Shown: in pieces, positions 36,070-44,388 of the stretch
Layout: each line of letters opens with the position of its first letter
How positions within the stretch are numbered: position 1 is the first letter of the stretch
Source of the DNA: Pseudoxanthomonas wuyuanensis
GTDB taxonomy: Bacteria; Pseudomonadota; Gammaproteobacteria; Xanthomonadales; Xanthomonadaceae
DNA length: 64,000 nucleotides
Assembly: GCF_900215535.1 (NCBI RefSeq)
Contig: NZ_OCND01000007.1
Location: 62,001 to 126,000 of the forward strand
Direction: 5' to 3'
Made by a program: the position numbers and the translations under genes
The notes under the pieces: generated by a model
The model's database searches: none
What the model was told of the DNA's origin: nothing
The model's input: only the letters and a program-made list of their open reading frames with translations

Positions 36070-37632
36070 ATGCCAAAGACAAGACTGCGCTTGCTTTCCC
36101 TCTTTCCCTGCCTGCTGTTGGCAGGGATTTCTTTTTCCGCTTCCGCCATCGAACGCGACCGGATCGACGCTGCGTTCGACGACGCGTTCAACCGCTACCG
36201 ACTGCCTGGATTGGCCGTCGGCATCATTCAAGACGGTGAAGTTGTCTACCGCCGCACTGCTGGCGAAACGGCAGCCGGCGGTGGGCAGCCCATCGACGCC
36301 GACACCTTGTTCAAGATCGCCTCCAACAGCAAGGCGATGACCGCCGGAGTACTGGCGCGGCTGGTCGATGCGGGCAAGCTGAAGTGGGACGATCCGGTGA
36401 CCAAGTACCTGCCGCAGTTCCGCATGCAGGATCCGTGGGTCACCGCCAACATGCAGGTGCGGGATCTGCTGATCCACAACAGCGGCCTGGGCCTGGGGGC
36501 CGGCGATCTGATGCTGTGGCCGGAGCCGAACGATTTCACCCGCGCCGACATCATCGCCGGACTGGCGCACCTGAAACCGACCCATAGCTTCCGTTCCCAC
36601 TACGCCTACGACAATCTGCTGTATGTGGTGGCCGGCGAGGTCGCGGCCGCTGCGGGTGGCGCGCCTTACGAAACGCTGGTCAAACGCGAACTGTTCGAGC
36701 CGTTGGGCATGGATCGTTGCCAGGTCGGCGAATGGAACCGCACCCAGGTCGGCAACGTCGCCCAGCCGCATAGCCGCACCGCGCAAGGAAACCGGGTCAT
36801 CCGCGAGGATGGTGAGGTGGTGCCGAACATCACCTCGATGGCGGCCGGCGGCATCCGCTGCAGCCTCGACGACATGCTGACCTGGATCGGCATATGGCTG
36901 GATCCGCAGCGGCAGCCGGCCTGGCTTTCCGAGCAGCAGCGCAGGGCGGTGTGGACGGCGCATATGCCGATGCCGGTCAGCAAGCGCATGCGCGAATGGG
37001 ACAACAGCCACTTCTCCGCCTATGGCTACGGCTGGCGGCTGTCCGATGTCGACGGCGTCTGGAAGGTCGCGCACACCGGTACGCTGGCCGGCATGTATTC
37101 GTCGGTGATCCTGCTGCCGGACCAGCGCGTCGGCATTGTGATCCTGATCAACGGATCCGGCGAAGCGGCGCGAACCACGCTGGGGCAGGCGCTGACCAAG
37201 CGCTTCACCCGTCCATCCGACGCCACGCTGACGGTGGCGCATTACGCGGCAGCGCTGGAGGCGGAGGATGCCGCCGATCCGGACAGGCCGCGGATCGCCG
37301 ACACCAGTAGTCGCAGTCCTGCCACCGCCGCGGCGTTGGCGGGTCGGCTGGGACGCTACCGCGACCCGTGGTTCGGCGAGGTGGCGCTCTGCGCCGCCGG
37401 CGATGGCGTTTCGTTCGTGTCGGCGCGCTCGCCGCTGCTGGCCGGGCGGGTGATGCGGGTCGGTGACCGCTGGCTGGTCGACTGGCACAATGACAGCGTT
37501 GACGCCGAACCGTGGTTGGCCTTCAGCGAAGGTCCGCCGATCGGATTGGCGTTGTCGCATGTCGATCCCGATGCCGATTTCAGTTACGACTATGCCGACC
37601 TCGATTTCCAGCGGACAGGCCCTTGTGAATGA
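36070..37632 (+). CDS. Exported serine hydrolase, beta-lactamase/D-aminopeptidase fold
   Basis: The 520-residue protein has a signal peptide (LFPCLLLAGISFSASA) and a class C beta-lactamase/esterase domain. The motifs are Ser85-x-x-Lys88 (SNSK), a YxN in YAYDNLLYVV, and HTG in VAHTGTLAG. A C-terminal extension of about 120 residues resembles the DUF3471 type. Such enzymes act as D,D-peptidases, D-aminopeptidases or esterases as often as beta-lactamases. Its overlap with a D-Ala-D-Ala dipeptidase gene suggests peptide rather than antibiotic substrates. The start is at ATG 36070, 61 bp after the receptor. Confidence 0.88.
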   Translation: MPKTRLRLLSLFPCLLLAGISFSASAIERDRIDAAFDDAFNRYRLPGLAVGIIQDGEVVYRRTAGETAAGGGQPIDADTLFKIASNSKAMTAGVLARLVDAGKLKWDDPVTKYLPQFRMQDPWVTANMQVRDLLIHNSGLGLGAGDLMLWPEPNDFTRADIIAGLAHLKPTHSFRSHYAYDNLLYVVAGEVAAAAGGAPYETLVKRELFEPLGMDRCQVGEWNRTQVGNVAQPHSRTAQGNRVIREDGEVVPNITSMAAGGIRCSLDDMLTWIGIWLDPQRQPAWLSEQQRRAVWTAHMPMPVSKRMREWDNSHFSAYGYGWRLSDVDGVWKVAHTGTLAGMYSSVILLPDQRVGIVILINGSGEAARTTLGQALTKRFTRPSDATLTVAHYAAALEAEDAADPDRPRIADTSSRSPATAAALAGRLGRYRDPWFGEVALCAAGDGVSFVSARSPLLAGRVMRVGDRWLVDWHNDSVDAEPWLAFSEGPPIGLALSHVDPDADFSYDYADLDFQRTGPCE

Positions 37633-38356
37633 CCGACTCCGGTCAAGCCGGAGGGTCAGCGGGCCGGTTTTCGCCGCGTTGTGCTGGCTGGCAGCGACGG
37701 CCTGCGCCGCGCCGCCGGTCCAGCTGTCGCCCGCGCAGAGCGTGCAGGAAACCGATCTGGTGGACGTGGCGACGCTTGTCCCCGACGCGCAACTGGATAT
37801 CCGCTATGCCGGCACCGGCAACTTCACCGGCGATGTCGTGGACGGCTATCTGGCGCCGAAGTGCTACCTGCTGAGGCCGGTCGCCGAGGCGCTGGTGCGG
37901 GTCGCGGATGATTTGCGCGCTGAGGGATTGTCGTTGCAGGTCTTCGACTGCTATCGCCCGGCGCGGGCGGTGCGGCGTTTCGTTGCCTGGTCGAAGGATC
38001 TGGACGATCAGCGCACCAAGCCCGACTACTACCCCAACCTGGACAAGTCGCAGTTGCTGGACGGCTACATCGCCGAGACATCCGGCCACAGTCGCGGCGC
38101 AACGATAGACCTGTCGCTGACGCGCTGCGCGGATGGGACCTGCCAACCGTTGGACATGGGCACCCGCTTCGATTTTTTTGACACGCTGGCCAACACCGCC
38201 GACCCGCGCATCACCGCCGAACAGAAGTACAACCGCCAGCGTCTGCTCAAGGCCATGGCGCGGCATGGTTTCCGCAACTACCCGATGGAATGGTGGCACT
38301 ACACCTTGCAACCCGAACCGGCGCCGGGCATCGCCTACGACATCCCGGTGCAATGA
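37625..38356 (+). CDS. D-Ala-D-Ala dipeptidase (VanX/DdpX family)
   Basis: The 243-residue zinc dipeptidase is exported or lipid-anchored (N-terminal hydrophobic FAALCWLAATAC). The VanX set is complete: Arg111 in DCYRP, zinc ligands His155 and Asp162 in SGHSRGATIDLS, and Glu222 with His225 in MEWWHY, with the same spacing as VanX. It releases D-Ala from D-Ala-D-Ala. No vanH or vanA neighbours occur, so the role is nutritional or recycling, like DdpX, rather than vancomycin resistance. The GTG start overlaps the hydrolase gene by 8 bases, and its stop overlaps the next start (ATGA). Confidence 0.92.
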   Translation: MNDRLRSSRRVSGPVFAALCWLAATACAAPPVQLSPAQSVQETDLVDVATLVPDAQLDIRYAGTGNFTGDVVDGYLAPKCYLLRPVAEALVRVADDLRAEGLSLQVFDCYRPARAVRRFVAWSKDLDDQRTKPDYYPNLDKSQLLDGYIAETSGHSRGATIDLSLTRCADGTCQPLDMGTRFDFFDTLANTADPRITAEQKYNRQRLLKAMARHGFRNYPMEWWHYTLQPEPAPGIAYDIPVQ

Positions 38357-39627
38357 ACGCCACGGTTGCCAATGCCTCATCGCAGGTCGCCGATGTTGCG
38401 GTCATCGGTTGCGGCATCGTCGGGCTGTCGGCCGCATTCCATCTGCGCCGGCGCGGATTGTCGTGCCTGCTGATCGACGCCCGGGGACCGGCCGCGGAAA
38501 CCTCGTTCGGCAATGCCGGCTCCATTTCGGTCGGCAACGTGATGCCGCAATCGACACCCGGCATCGCCTGGAAGGCGTTGCGGATGCTGGCCAACCCGCT
38601 GGCGCCGCTGAAGCTGGACTGGGGCGTCAGCCCGGCGTACGCGCGCTGGCTGCTGCAGTTCCTGTGGCAGGGCAAGCGCGACAAGGTGGTGCCGGTGGTC
38701 GATGCATTGAACGCCATCAACACCGCCGCGCGCGCGGCCTGGCTGGATATTGGCGAGCGCATCGGCGCGGAGGATCTGATCGCGCATACCGGTTACCTGC
38801 ATGTCTACAGCGAGCCGGAAACCTTCGCCAGGGGCGAATGGGAACGCCAGCTGATGCGCGAGCGCGGCGTCGCCTTCGATGTGCTCGACCGCCATCAGCT
38901 GCGGGATCTGGAACCGGACATCGGCGATCGCTTCCAGCAGGCGGTGTTCCAGCGCGACTCGCTGGCCATGCGCAATCCGGGCGGGTTCTGTCGCCGGCTG
39001 TTCGACGATCTGGTGGCCGGCGGCGCGCAACCGCTGATTGCCACCGTGTCTTCGATCCGGCGCGAAGGCAACGGCTACCGGATCACCAGCGACCGCGGCA
39101 GTGCCCATGCCGGGCGGATCGTGCTGGCCGCGGGCGCGTGGAGCAACCGGCTGCTGCAACCGTTCGGCGTCAAGCTGCCGGTGATTCCGGCGCGCGGCTA
39201 CCACCTGATGTATCCGCAGCAGGACGAGGTGGTGCGGCGGCCGACGTTGTGGGCCGAACGCTATATGGTGGTGTCGCCGATGCAGCAGGGCGTGCGCATG
39301 ACCAGCATCAAGGAACTGACCGCGTTGGGCCGGGACCCGCAGTACGCGCTGATCCGGCGGCTGGATCCGGAAGTGCACAAGTTGTTTCCGATGCTGTCCG
39401 GTCAGCCGGTGGCCGAGTGGGCAGGCAACCGCCCGTGCACGCCCGATTCGCTGCCGATCCTCGACCGCGTGGCCGATGAACAGATCTACCTGGCCACCGG
39501 TCACGGTCACCTGGGACTGACCCAGGGCCCGATCAGCGGCAAGCTGATCGATCAGCTGATGGCGGGGGAGGCAACCGATATTCCATTGCGTCCCTACCGG
39601 CTGGGAAGATTCAGTGGGCGGGATTGA
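38353..39627 (+). CDS. D-amino-acid dehydrogenase (DadA-like FAD oxidoreductase)
   Basis: The 424-residue DAO-family flavoprotein has an N-terminal FAD-binding VAVIGCGIVGLSAAFHLRRRG and DARGPAAETSFGNAGSIS typical of DadA-type dehydrogenases. A late ATGHGHLGLTQGPISGKL motif closes the FAD site. DadA oxidises D-alanine to pyruvate and ammonia at the inner membrane. Translational coupling to a D-Ala-D-Ala dipeptidase makes D-Ala its likely substrate. It is the last gene of the rightward arm. Confidence 0.9.
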   Translation: MNATVANASSQVADVAVIGCGIVGLSAAFHLRRRGLSCLLIDARGPAAETSFGNAGSISVGNVMPQSTPGIAWKALRMLANPLAPLKLDWGVSPAYARWLLQFLWQGKRDKVVPVVDALNAINTAARAAWLDIGERIGAEDLIAHTGYLHVYSEPETFARGEWERQLMRERGVAFDVLDRHQLRDLEPDIGDRFQQAVFQRDSLAMRNPGGFCRRLFDDLVAGGAQPLIATVSSIRREGNGYRITSDRGSAHAGRIVLAAGAWSNRLLQPFGVKLPVIPARGYHLMYPQQDEVVRRPTLWAERYMVVSPMQQGVRMTSIKELTALGRDPQYALIRRLDPEVHKLFPMLSGQPVAEWAGNRPCTPDSLPILDRVADEQIYLATGHGHLGLTQGPISGKLIDQLMAGEATDIPLRPYRLGRFSGRD

Positions 39628-39780
39628 GCCAGTCGCCAGATTGCACAGTGTGGAGAAAGGGGCTTGAAAGAGCTGCTTCTTCCAAGTGAGGAAACGTCTA
39701 CGCTACGTGGAAGCCGGAGGCCATGGCACCGGCTTCTGGACAGATTGCCGGCGCTCGAAAGAAGCCGCCCGAAGTCGCGT
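39628..39780. other. Non-coding region after the D-amino-acid dehydrogenase
   Basis: No gene is supported between the end of the rightward arm and the convergent hydrolase gene at 39988. This part holds no clear signal. The repeat at 39781 occupies much of the remainder. Confidence 0.5.
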
Positions 39781-39876
39781 TTCCTGTGGGAGTGGTGCCG
39801 GCATGCCGGCACCGGTAAGTCGCGATGAGCTTTACCGGTAGCGCTTCATCGCGACTTACGTCGCTCCCACAAGGAA
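39781..39876. repeat. Dispersed hairpin repeat, copy 3
   Basis: Ends TTCCTGTGGGAG/CTCCCACAAGGAA enclose the GGTGCCGGCATGCCGGCACC palindrome and the GTCGCGATGA stem, as in copy 1 but with both outer ends intact. It lies between convergent genes. Confidence 0.9.
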
Positions 39877-39987
39877 TGAAGGTCTACTCCCCCTCAGGCT
39901 TGCGAAAGGTGGCGCTTTTTATCGATGTCCCCGAAACGCAGAATCGGCCGCGCATGCATGATGCGCGGCCGTTCGGTTCGTTTTCGA

Positions 39988-40929
39988 TCATTCCTTGATG
40001 AAATCCAGCAAATCCTGGTTCAGCCTATCCTTGTGGGTATCGGTGATGCCGTGCGGTGCGCCGGCGTAGACGATCAGCTTGGCGCCCTTGACCAGCTTGG
40101 CCGAGGCCTTGCCCGAGGCATCGATCGGCACGAGTTGATCGTCATCGCCATGGATGACCAGCGTCGGTACGTCGAAGCGCTTCAGATCCTCGGTGAAGTC
40201 GGTGGCCGAGAACGCGGCGATCGAATCGTAGGTGTTCTTGTGCCCGGCCATCATGCCCTGTGCCCAGAACGAATTGATCAGGCCTTGCGAGGGCTTGGCA
40301 CCGGGGCGGTTGAAGCCGAAGAACGGGCCCGAGGCGATGTCCAGGTACAACTGCGAGCGATTGGCCTGGGCGCCGGCACGGATGCCGTCGAACACCTCAA
40401 TCGGCAGCCCGCCGGGATTGCTCGGCGTCTTCAGCATCTGCGGCGGCACCGCGCTGACCAGCACCGCCTTCTTGACCCGGCCGGTACCGTGGCGGCCGAT
40501 GTAGCGGGCGACTTCGCCGCCGCCGGTGGAGAAGCCCACCAGCACGACATCCTTCAGATCCAGCGTTTCGATCACCGTGGCCAGGTCGTCGGCGTAGTGG
40601 TCCATGTCGTTGCCGTCCCATGGCTGGCTGGAGCGGCCATGGCCGCGGCGGTCATGAGCGATGACGCGGTAGCCGTTCTCGGCCAGGAACAGCATCTGCG
40701 ATTCCCAGCTGTCCGAACTCAGCGGCCAGCCATGGCTGAAGGCGACGACCGGGCCGTCCTTCGGACCCCAGTCCTTGTAGTAGAGCTGTACGCCGTCGCC
40801 GGTGGCGATATAGCTGGAGGTGGGCGGCACGGCGGCATTGGCCGGCGGCGGCGCGGCGGCGGCCGCAAAGGCGGTGGAGGCGGCCACGGCCAGCAGGGCG
40901 GTGGCGAAAGAACGGGTGATTGAGTTCAT
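39988..40929 (-). CDS. Exported alpha/beta hydrolase, non-haem chloroperoxidase-like
   Basis: The 313-residue protein has a signal peptide ([18 protein letters not shown]) followed by an alpha/beta hydrolase. Its nucleophile elbow is GFSTGGGE, the oxyanion region [20 protein letters not shown] follows, the acid lies in HGDDDQLVP and the histidine in GAPHGI. This pattern is that of cofactor-free haloperoxidases/perhydrolases and related esterases. It lies 67 bp downstream of ohr on the same strand, so it may share OhrR control and act on peracids or hydroperoxide products. The export signal is uncommon in this family. Confidence 0.85.
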   Translation of the reverse strand: MNSITRSFATALLAVAASTAFAAAAAPPPANAAVPPTSSYIATGDGVQLYYKDWGPKDGPVVAFSHGWPLSSDSWESQMLFLAENGYRVIAHDRRGHGRSSQPWDGNDMDHYADDLATVIETLDLKDVVLVGFSTGGGEVARYIGRHGTGRVKKAVLVSAVPPQMLKTPSNPGGLPIEVFDGIRAGAQANRSQLYLDIASGPFFGFNRPGAKPSQGLINSFWAQGMMAGHKNTYDSIAAFSATDFTEDLKRFDVPTLVIHGDDDQLVPIDASGKASAKLVKGAKLIVYAGAPHGITDTHKDRLNQDLLDFIKE

Positions 40930-40996
40930 GGAAGGGGTCTCGGGTTGACAGTTCAGTGGGTGTGCCGGCGCGGGGGCGCCGGCCCGTTGGAAAGGG

Positions 40997-41425
40997 TCAA
41001 TCGGCAACGACCAGGGTCACGTCGATGTTGCCGCGGGTGGCGTTGGAGTACGGGCAGACGATGTGGGCCTGATCGACCAGCGCCTGCACCTGCTCGCGCG
41101 GCAGGCCAGGCACGCTGATGCGCAGTTCCACCTCGATGCCGAAGCCGGTGGGAATCTGGCCGATGCCGACCTTGCCTTCGATGCGGGTGTCGGCCGGCAG
41201 CGCCACCTTGGCCTGGCCGGCGACGTATTTCAGCGCGCCGATGAAGCAGGCCGAGTAGCCGGCGGCGAACAGCTGTTCCGGATTGCTGCCTTCGCCGCCG
41301 GCGCCGCCCAGTTCGCGCGGTGTGGACAGCTTGATGTCCAGGGCGTTGTCGGAGGAGACGGCGCGGCCGTCGCGGCCGCCGGTGGCGGTGGCAGTGGCGG
41401 TGTAGAGGACTTTTTCGATCGACAT
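40997..41425 (-). CDS. ohr: Organic hydroperoxide resistance protein Ohr
   Basis: The 142-residue OsmC/Ohr peroxidase has catalytic Cys60 in YSACFIGAL and resolving Cys124 in IVCPYSNA, with Glu50 and Arg18 in the usual places. It reduces fatty-acid and other organic hydroperoxides using lipoyl thiols. The start at 41425 follows GGAGATTCCC. Immediately upstream is an 18-bp palindrome (41496-41513) that should be the OhrR operator. Confidence 0.95.
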   Translation of the reverse strand: MSIEKVLYTATATATGGRDGRAVSSDNALDIKLSTPRELGGAGGEGSNPEQLFAAGYSACFIGALKYVAGQAKVALPADTRIEGKVGIGQIPTGFGIEVELRISVPGLPREQVQALVDQAHIVCPYSNATRGNIDVTLVVAD

Positions 41426-41487
41426 GGGAATCTCCAGAGGGTGGGTTGTGTGGCAGGAAGGGAACCGGCTGCCACGCCGGAACATAG

Positions 41488-41513
41488 ATAGCTATTAAAT
41501 AGCGTGCTATTTA
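41488..41513 (-). promoter_or_regulatory. Candidate OhrR operator of ohr
   Basis: TAAATAGCGTGCTATTTA (41496-41513) is a perfect 8-bp-arm palindrome, flanked by a second short palindrome, ATAGCTAT, at 41488-41495. It lies about 70 bp before the ohr start and shares the ATAG..CTAT core with a site before ohrR. Confidence 0.7.
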
Positions 41514-41535
41514 TATGGGAAATCAACGTTAGGGC

Positions 41536-42003
41536 TCAGGCACCGCTTATCAGGTTCTGTCGCAGCGCCTCGAGCTGGCGCTTCATGCTGGCCAGCTCTT
41601 CCACGCTGCAGCCAGCCGCGCAGAACAAGCCTTCGGGAACCGCCTTGGCGCGGGCTTTCAGCGCGCGCCCGGCGTCGGTCAGCGCAATGATGACCTGGCG
41701 CTCGTCGCTGGCTGCGCGGGTGCGGGTCAGCAGACCAGCGGACTCCAGCCGTTTCAGCAACGGGGTCAGCGTGGCCGAATCCAGAAACAGCCGTTCGCCG
41801 ATGTCCGATACGGTCAGCTGATCCTGCTGCCACAGCACCAGCATCACCAGGTATTGCGGGTAGGTCAGATCCAGCGGTGCCAGCAGCTTGCGGTAGACCT
41901 TGTTCAGGGCCAGGTTGGCCGAGTACAGGGCGAAACACAGCTGGCTGTCCAACTGCAGCGGCAGCTCGGCAGGCAACGGGGTCGGGGCGGGCTTGGAGTT
42001 CAT
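41536..42003 (-). CDS. ohrR: MarR-family organic-peroxide sensor OhrR
   Basis: The 155-residue winged-helix repressor has the OhrR opening [18 protein letters not shown] with reactive Cys23, and Cys128 and Cys132 near the C-terminus. This arrangement fits the 2-Cys OhrR class described in Xanthomonas, where peroxide forms an intersubunit disulphide between the N-terminal and a C-terminal cysteine and releases DNA. It lies 110 bp upstream of ohr in the same direction. The start is ATG 42003. Confidence 0.93.
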   Translation of the reverse strand: MNSKPAPTPLPAELPLQLDSQLCFALYSANLALNKVYRKLLAPLDLTYPQYLVMLVLWQQDQLTVSDIGERLFLDSATLTPLLKRLESAGLLTRTRAASDERQVIIALTDAGRALKARAKAVPEGLFCAAGCSVEELASMKRQLEALRQNLISGA

Positions 42004-42014
42004 GTTGCGTAATT

Positions 42015-42032
42015 TACATAGTGCGCTATGTA
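42015..42032 (-). promoter_or_regulatory. Candidate OhrR operator of ohrR
   Basis: TACATAGTGCGCTATGTA has 7-bp exact arms and matches the ohr site at most positions. Located 12 bp before the ohrR start, it suggests autorepression. Confidence 0.7.
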
Positions 42033-42080
42033 TTTGCAAGCGATATTTCGCGACACAGCGTTCCAGCCCCGCCCGGCGAC

Positions 42081-42560
42081 TTATTGCCCGCCGTTGAAAC
42101 CGTGCTGGCGCCAGGCTTCGAACACCACTATGGCGACGGTGTTGGACAGATTGAGGCTGCGGTTATCCGGCCGCATCGGCAGGCGCAGGCGTTGCTCGGC
42201 AGGCAGGCCATCCAGCACGTCCTGCGGCAGGCCGCGGGTTTCCGGACCGAACAGGAAGGCGTCGCCGGCGGCATAGGCGGGCTGGTCGTAGCGCCGCTGG
42301 CCACGGGTGCTCAGCGCGAACAGGCGCCGGGGCCGGATGGCGGCGATCGCGCTATCCAGGTTGGCGTGCACCTGCAATGTGGCGTATTCGTGGTAGTCCA
42401 GACCGGCGCGGCGTAGCTGCCTGTCATCCAGATCGAAACCGAGCGGTTGGATCAGATGCAGCCGCGCGCCGGTATTGGCGCAAAGGCGGATGATGTTGCC
42501 GGTATTCGGGGGAATTTCCGGCTGGTACAGCAGGACGTCGATATCCAGGGAGGTCGTCAT
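42081..42560 (-). CDS. trmL: tRNA (cytidine/uridine-34-2'-O)-methyltransferase TrmL
   Basis: The 159-residue SPOUT enzyme shows the TrmL pattern: [23 protein letters not shown] at the start, [10 protein letters not shown] with the knot glycines, and [24 protein letters not shown] at the end. It adds the 2'-O-methyl at the wobble base of tRNA-Leu isoacceptors. ATG 42560 is used. An in-frame GTG-like start nine bases upstream is weaker. Its stop is 41 bp before the ohrR operator. Confidence 0.95.
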   Translation of the reverse strand: MTTSLDIDVLLYQPEIPPNTGNIIRLCANTGARLHLIQPLGFDLDDRQLRRAGLDYHEYATLQVHANLDSAIAAIRPRRLFALSTRGQRRYDQPAYAAGDAFLFGPETRGLPQDVLDGLPAEQRLRLPMRPDNRSLNLSNTVAIVVFEAWRQHGFNGGQ

Positions 42561-42684
42561 CGCGCGCATTCTACGCGGCGCGTGGCGACCTCAAACCATG
42601 CCCATCAGAGGGCGATGCTGCGGCGTTGCGGTGGAACTCCGGCGCCAGTCGGCTTGCTGCGTTGGAGCGGTATTGCGCTTGCTA

Positions 42685-43083
42685 TCAACGCGAAGCCAGC
42701 TGACCGGCCAGTGCGCCGGCCTGGATGGCGAAGGCGCGCATGTCTTCAGCCGACGGACGCACCGTCACCACCGGCATATCGACGATGCGCACCGCCTGGT
42801 TGGCCAGGTAGGCGGCCAGGTCCTCGGCGGCCGGACGCACGGTCACGGTGGCCAGGTCGACGATCTTGGCGTTCCTGTAGGCCTGGTAGTGGGCCAGGTC
42901 TTCGGCAGCCGGCTGCACCGACACGGTGGGCAGGGTGACGATGCGGTCGGCCGACGGCGCGGCGGCAACAGACTGGTTGGCGACATGCTGGTTGTCGGCA
43001 TGGGTGGCGGAAATCACCATCGAGCCAGCGCACAGGGCAAACACGGCGGCGGCGGTCAGCGGGAGCAGGGTCTTGGTGTTCAT
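42685..43083 (-). CDS. Small secreted protein with three 26-residue repeats
   Basis: The 132-residue protein has a signal peptide (TLLPLTAAAVFALCAGSMVISA). The mature part contains three tandem 26-residue units with the consensus IVDLPxVTVRPxAEDLxAY, starting near residues 48, 74 and 100. Each unit predicts a short strand (V-T-V-x-P) then a helix (A-E-D-L-x-A-Y). I do not recognise the family. It is expected to be periplasmic or surface-exposed. The start at 43083 follows GAGG by seven bases. No operon partner is evident. Confidence 0.75.
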   Translation of the reverse strand: MNTKTLLPLTAAAVFALCAGSMVISATHADNQHVANQSVAAAPSADRIVTLPTVSVQPAAEDLAHYQAYRNAKIVDLATVTVRPAAEDLAAYLANQAVRIVDMPVVTVRPSAEDMRAFAIQAGALAGQLASR

Positions 43084-43543
43084 TGTCATGCCTCTGTAGT
43101 GATGTTGTTGTGTGGTGTGGTAGTAAGGTAGTACACCTAATCAGACAGATCAAGCAGAACCTTTCGTTCCGGTGTTATTGTTCAGCGTACAGTCAGAAAC
43201 GGCCTGGGTGTTCTTGCTCTTGCTATGGGTTAAGCAGAAGCCGTGCCAACTTCAAGTCCTTGATTGGATTGGATAAAAGCCAGGTCTCAGATGTCCGTGT
43301 CCGGACGTTGTGTCCGCGGGGGTGGCCGTTCCTTCGGGATTTCAAGACGGGGCGCGGCCAGGTTTGTGACCACCGGTACGCCGTGGGCGGGCCCCGGCGG
43401 CCATGGCAGGTGTCTTGCATTTGGATGCGGTTCAAGCGCCAACGGTTGCAGCGGCGTACGCGCCGGATCGCGCCGCGTCAGGCAATGGGCGGTGGCCTGC
43501 GATTCCGCGCGAGCGCTTTAGAAACCCAAGCGCTGCGGTCGGT
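43084..43543. other. Non-coding region, 460 bp
   Basis: No gene is supported. The left part should carry the promoter of the small repeat protein. An open frame that runs through it into the SDR gene on the opposite strand has no family resemblance and no ribosome site. Confidence 0.5.
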
Positions 43544-44248
43544 TCACCAGGGCAGCGGCTGCCCCTGCCAGTCCAGGAAACTGCCCGAATCCGCGGGCTC
43601 CAGCCGGCCCAGCAACTGCAGCAGCGCGGTCACCGATTCGGCCGGGGTCAGCGTGGCTTGCGCGCCGCCCATGTCGGTCTGCACCCAGCCGGGATGCAAG
43701 GCCACCACTTTTATGCCGCGTTCGGCCAGCGCTTGCGCCAGCAGCGAGGTCGCCATGTTCTGCGCGGCCTTGCCGATGGCGTAGCTGGGGGTGCGGAATT
43801 CCTGCTTCAGCGCGATCGAGCCAACTTCCGAGGAGATGTTGGCGATGGTGGCGCCATCGGCCAGTTGCGGCGCCAGCGCCTGGGTCAGCAGGAACGGGCC
43901 CATGGCATTGGTGCGCAGGCTGGCTTCCAGATCCGCCGGTCGCACACTGCCGAAGCGTTCGCCGCCGCGCAGCACGCCGGCGTTGTTGATCAGCAGATCC
44001 AGCGGCTCGCCATCGGTCACCAGCTGCAGTTCGCGCGCGAGTTCGGCGTGGCTGCGGGGATCGCCGACGTCCAGGGGCAGCACATGCAGGCGGCCTGGGT
44101 GGTCGCCGGCCAGCTGGTTCAATGCCAGGGCCTTGCCGGGCTGGCGGCAGGCCGCCACCACATGGTGCCCGCGCACCAGCAACTGGCGGACGAATTCCAG
44201 CCCCAGGCCGCGGTTGGCTCCGGTCACCAGGCAATGCCGACGATCCAT
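43544..44248 (-). CDS. Short-chain dehydrogenase/reductase
   Basis: The 234-residue classical SDR has cofactor motif TGANRGLG at residues 9-16, INNAG, a serine in NISSEVGSI and the YxxxK pair in SYAIGKAAQN. It resembles C-factor/CsgA-like and carbonyl-reductase-type SDRs. The substrate is unknown. It is transcribed away from the M16 protease gene, with 140 bp between starts. Confidence 0.85.
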   Translation of the reverse strand: MDRRHCLVTGANRGLGLEFVRQLLVRGHHVVAACRQPGKALALNQLAGDHPGRLHVLPLDVGDPRSHAELARELQLVTDGEPLDLLINNAGVLRGGERFGSVRPADLEASLRTNAMGPFLLTQALAPQLADGATIANISSEVGSIALKQEFRTPSYAIGKAAQNMATSLLAQALAERGIKVVALHPGWVQTDMGGAQATLTPAESVTALLQLLGRLEPADSGSFLDWQGQPLPW

Positions 44249-44388
44249 AGCGTTCTCCCTGCGAAGCGGTTCCGGTTGCCGCGGCTGCCAGCGGCCGGAC
44301 CCTGCCTTGTGGCCTAGTGTAATGACCGCAGGCCGCGGTTAGCATCGGAGGCTGTCCCGGTTCGGCCCATACATACAAGGAGTATCCG

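Noticed and set aside
36070..37632. Annotation as an antibiotic-resistance beta-lactamase
   Set aside because: The fold motifs are shared by D-aminopeptidases and esterases, and the coupled D-Ala-D-Ala dipeptidase and dehydrogenase point to peptide metabolism.
37625..38356. Part of a vancomycin-resistance cluster
   Set aside because: No vanH, vanA or vanRS homologues are nearby. Gram-negative VanX/DdpX homologues usually serve D-Ala-D-Ala catabolism.
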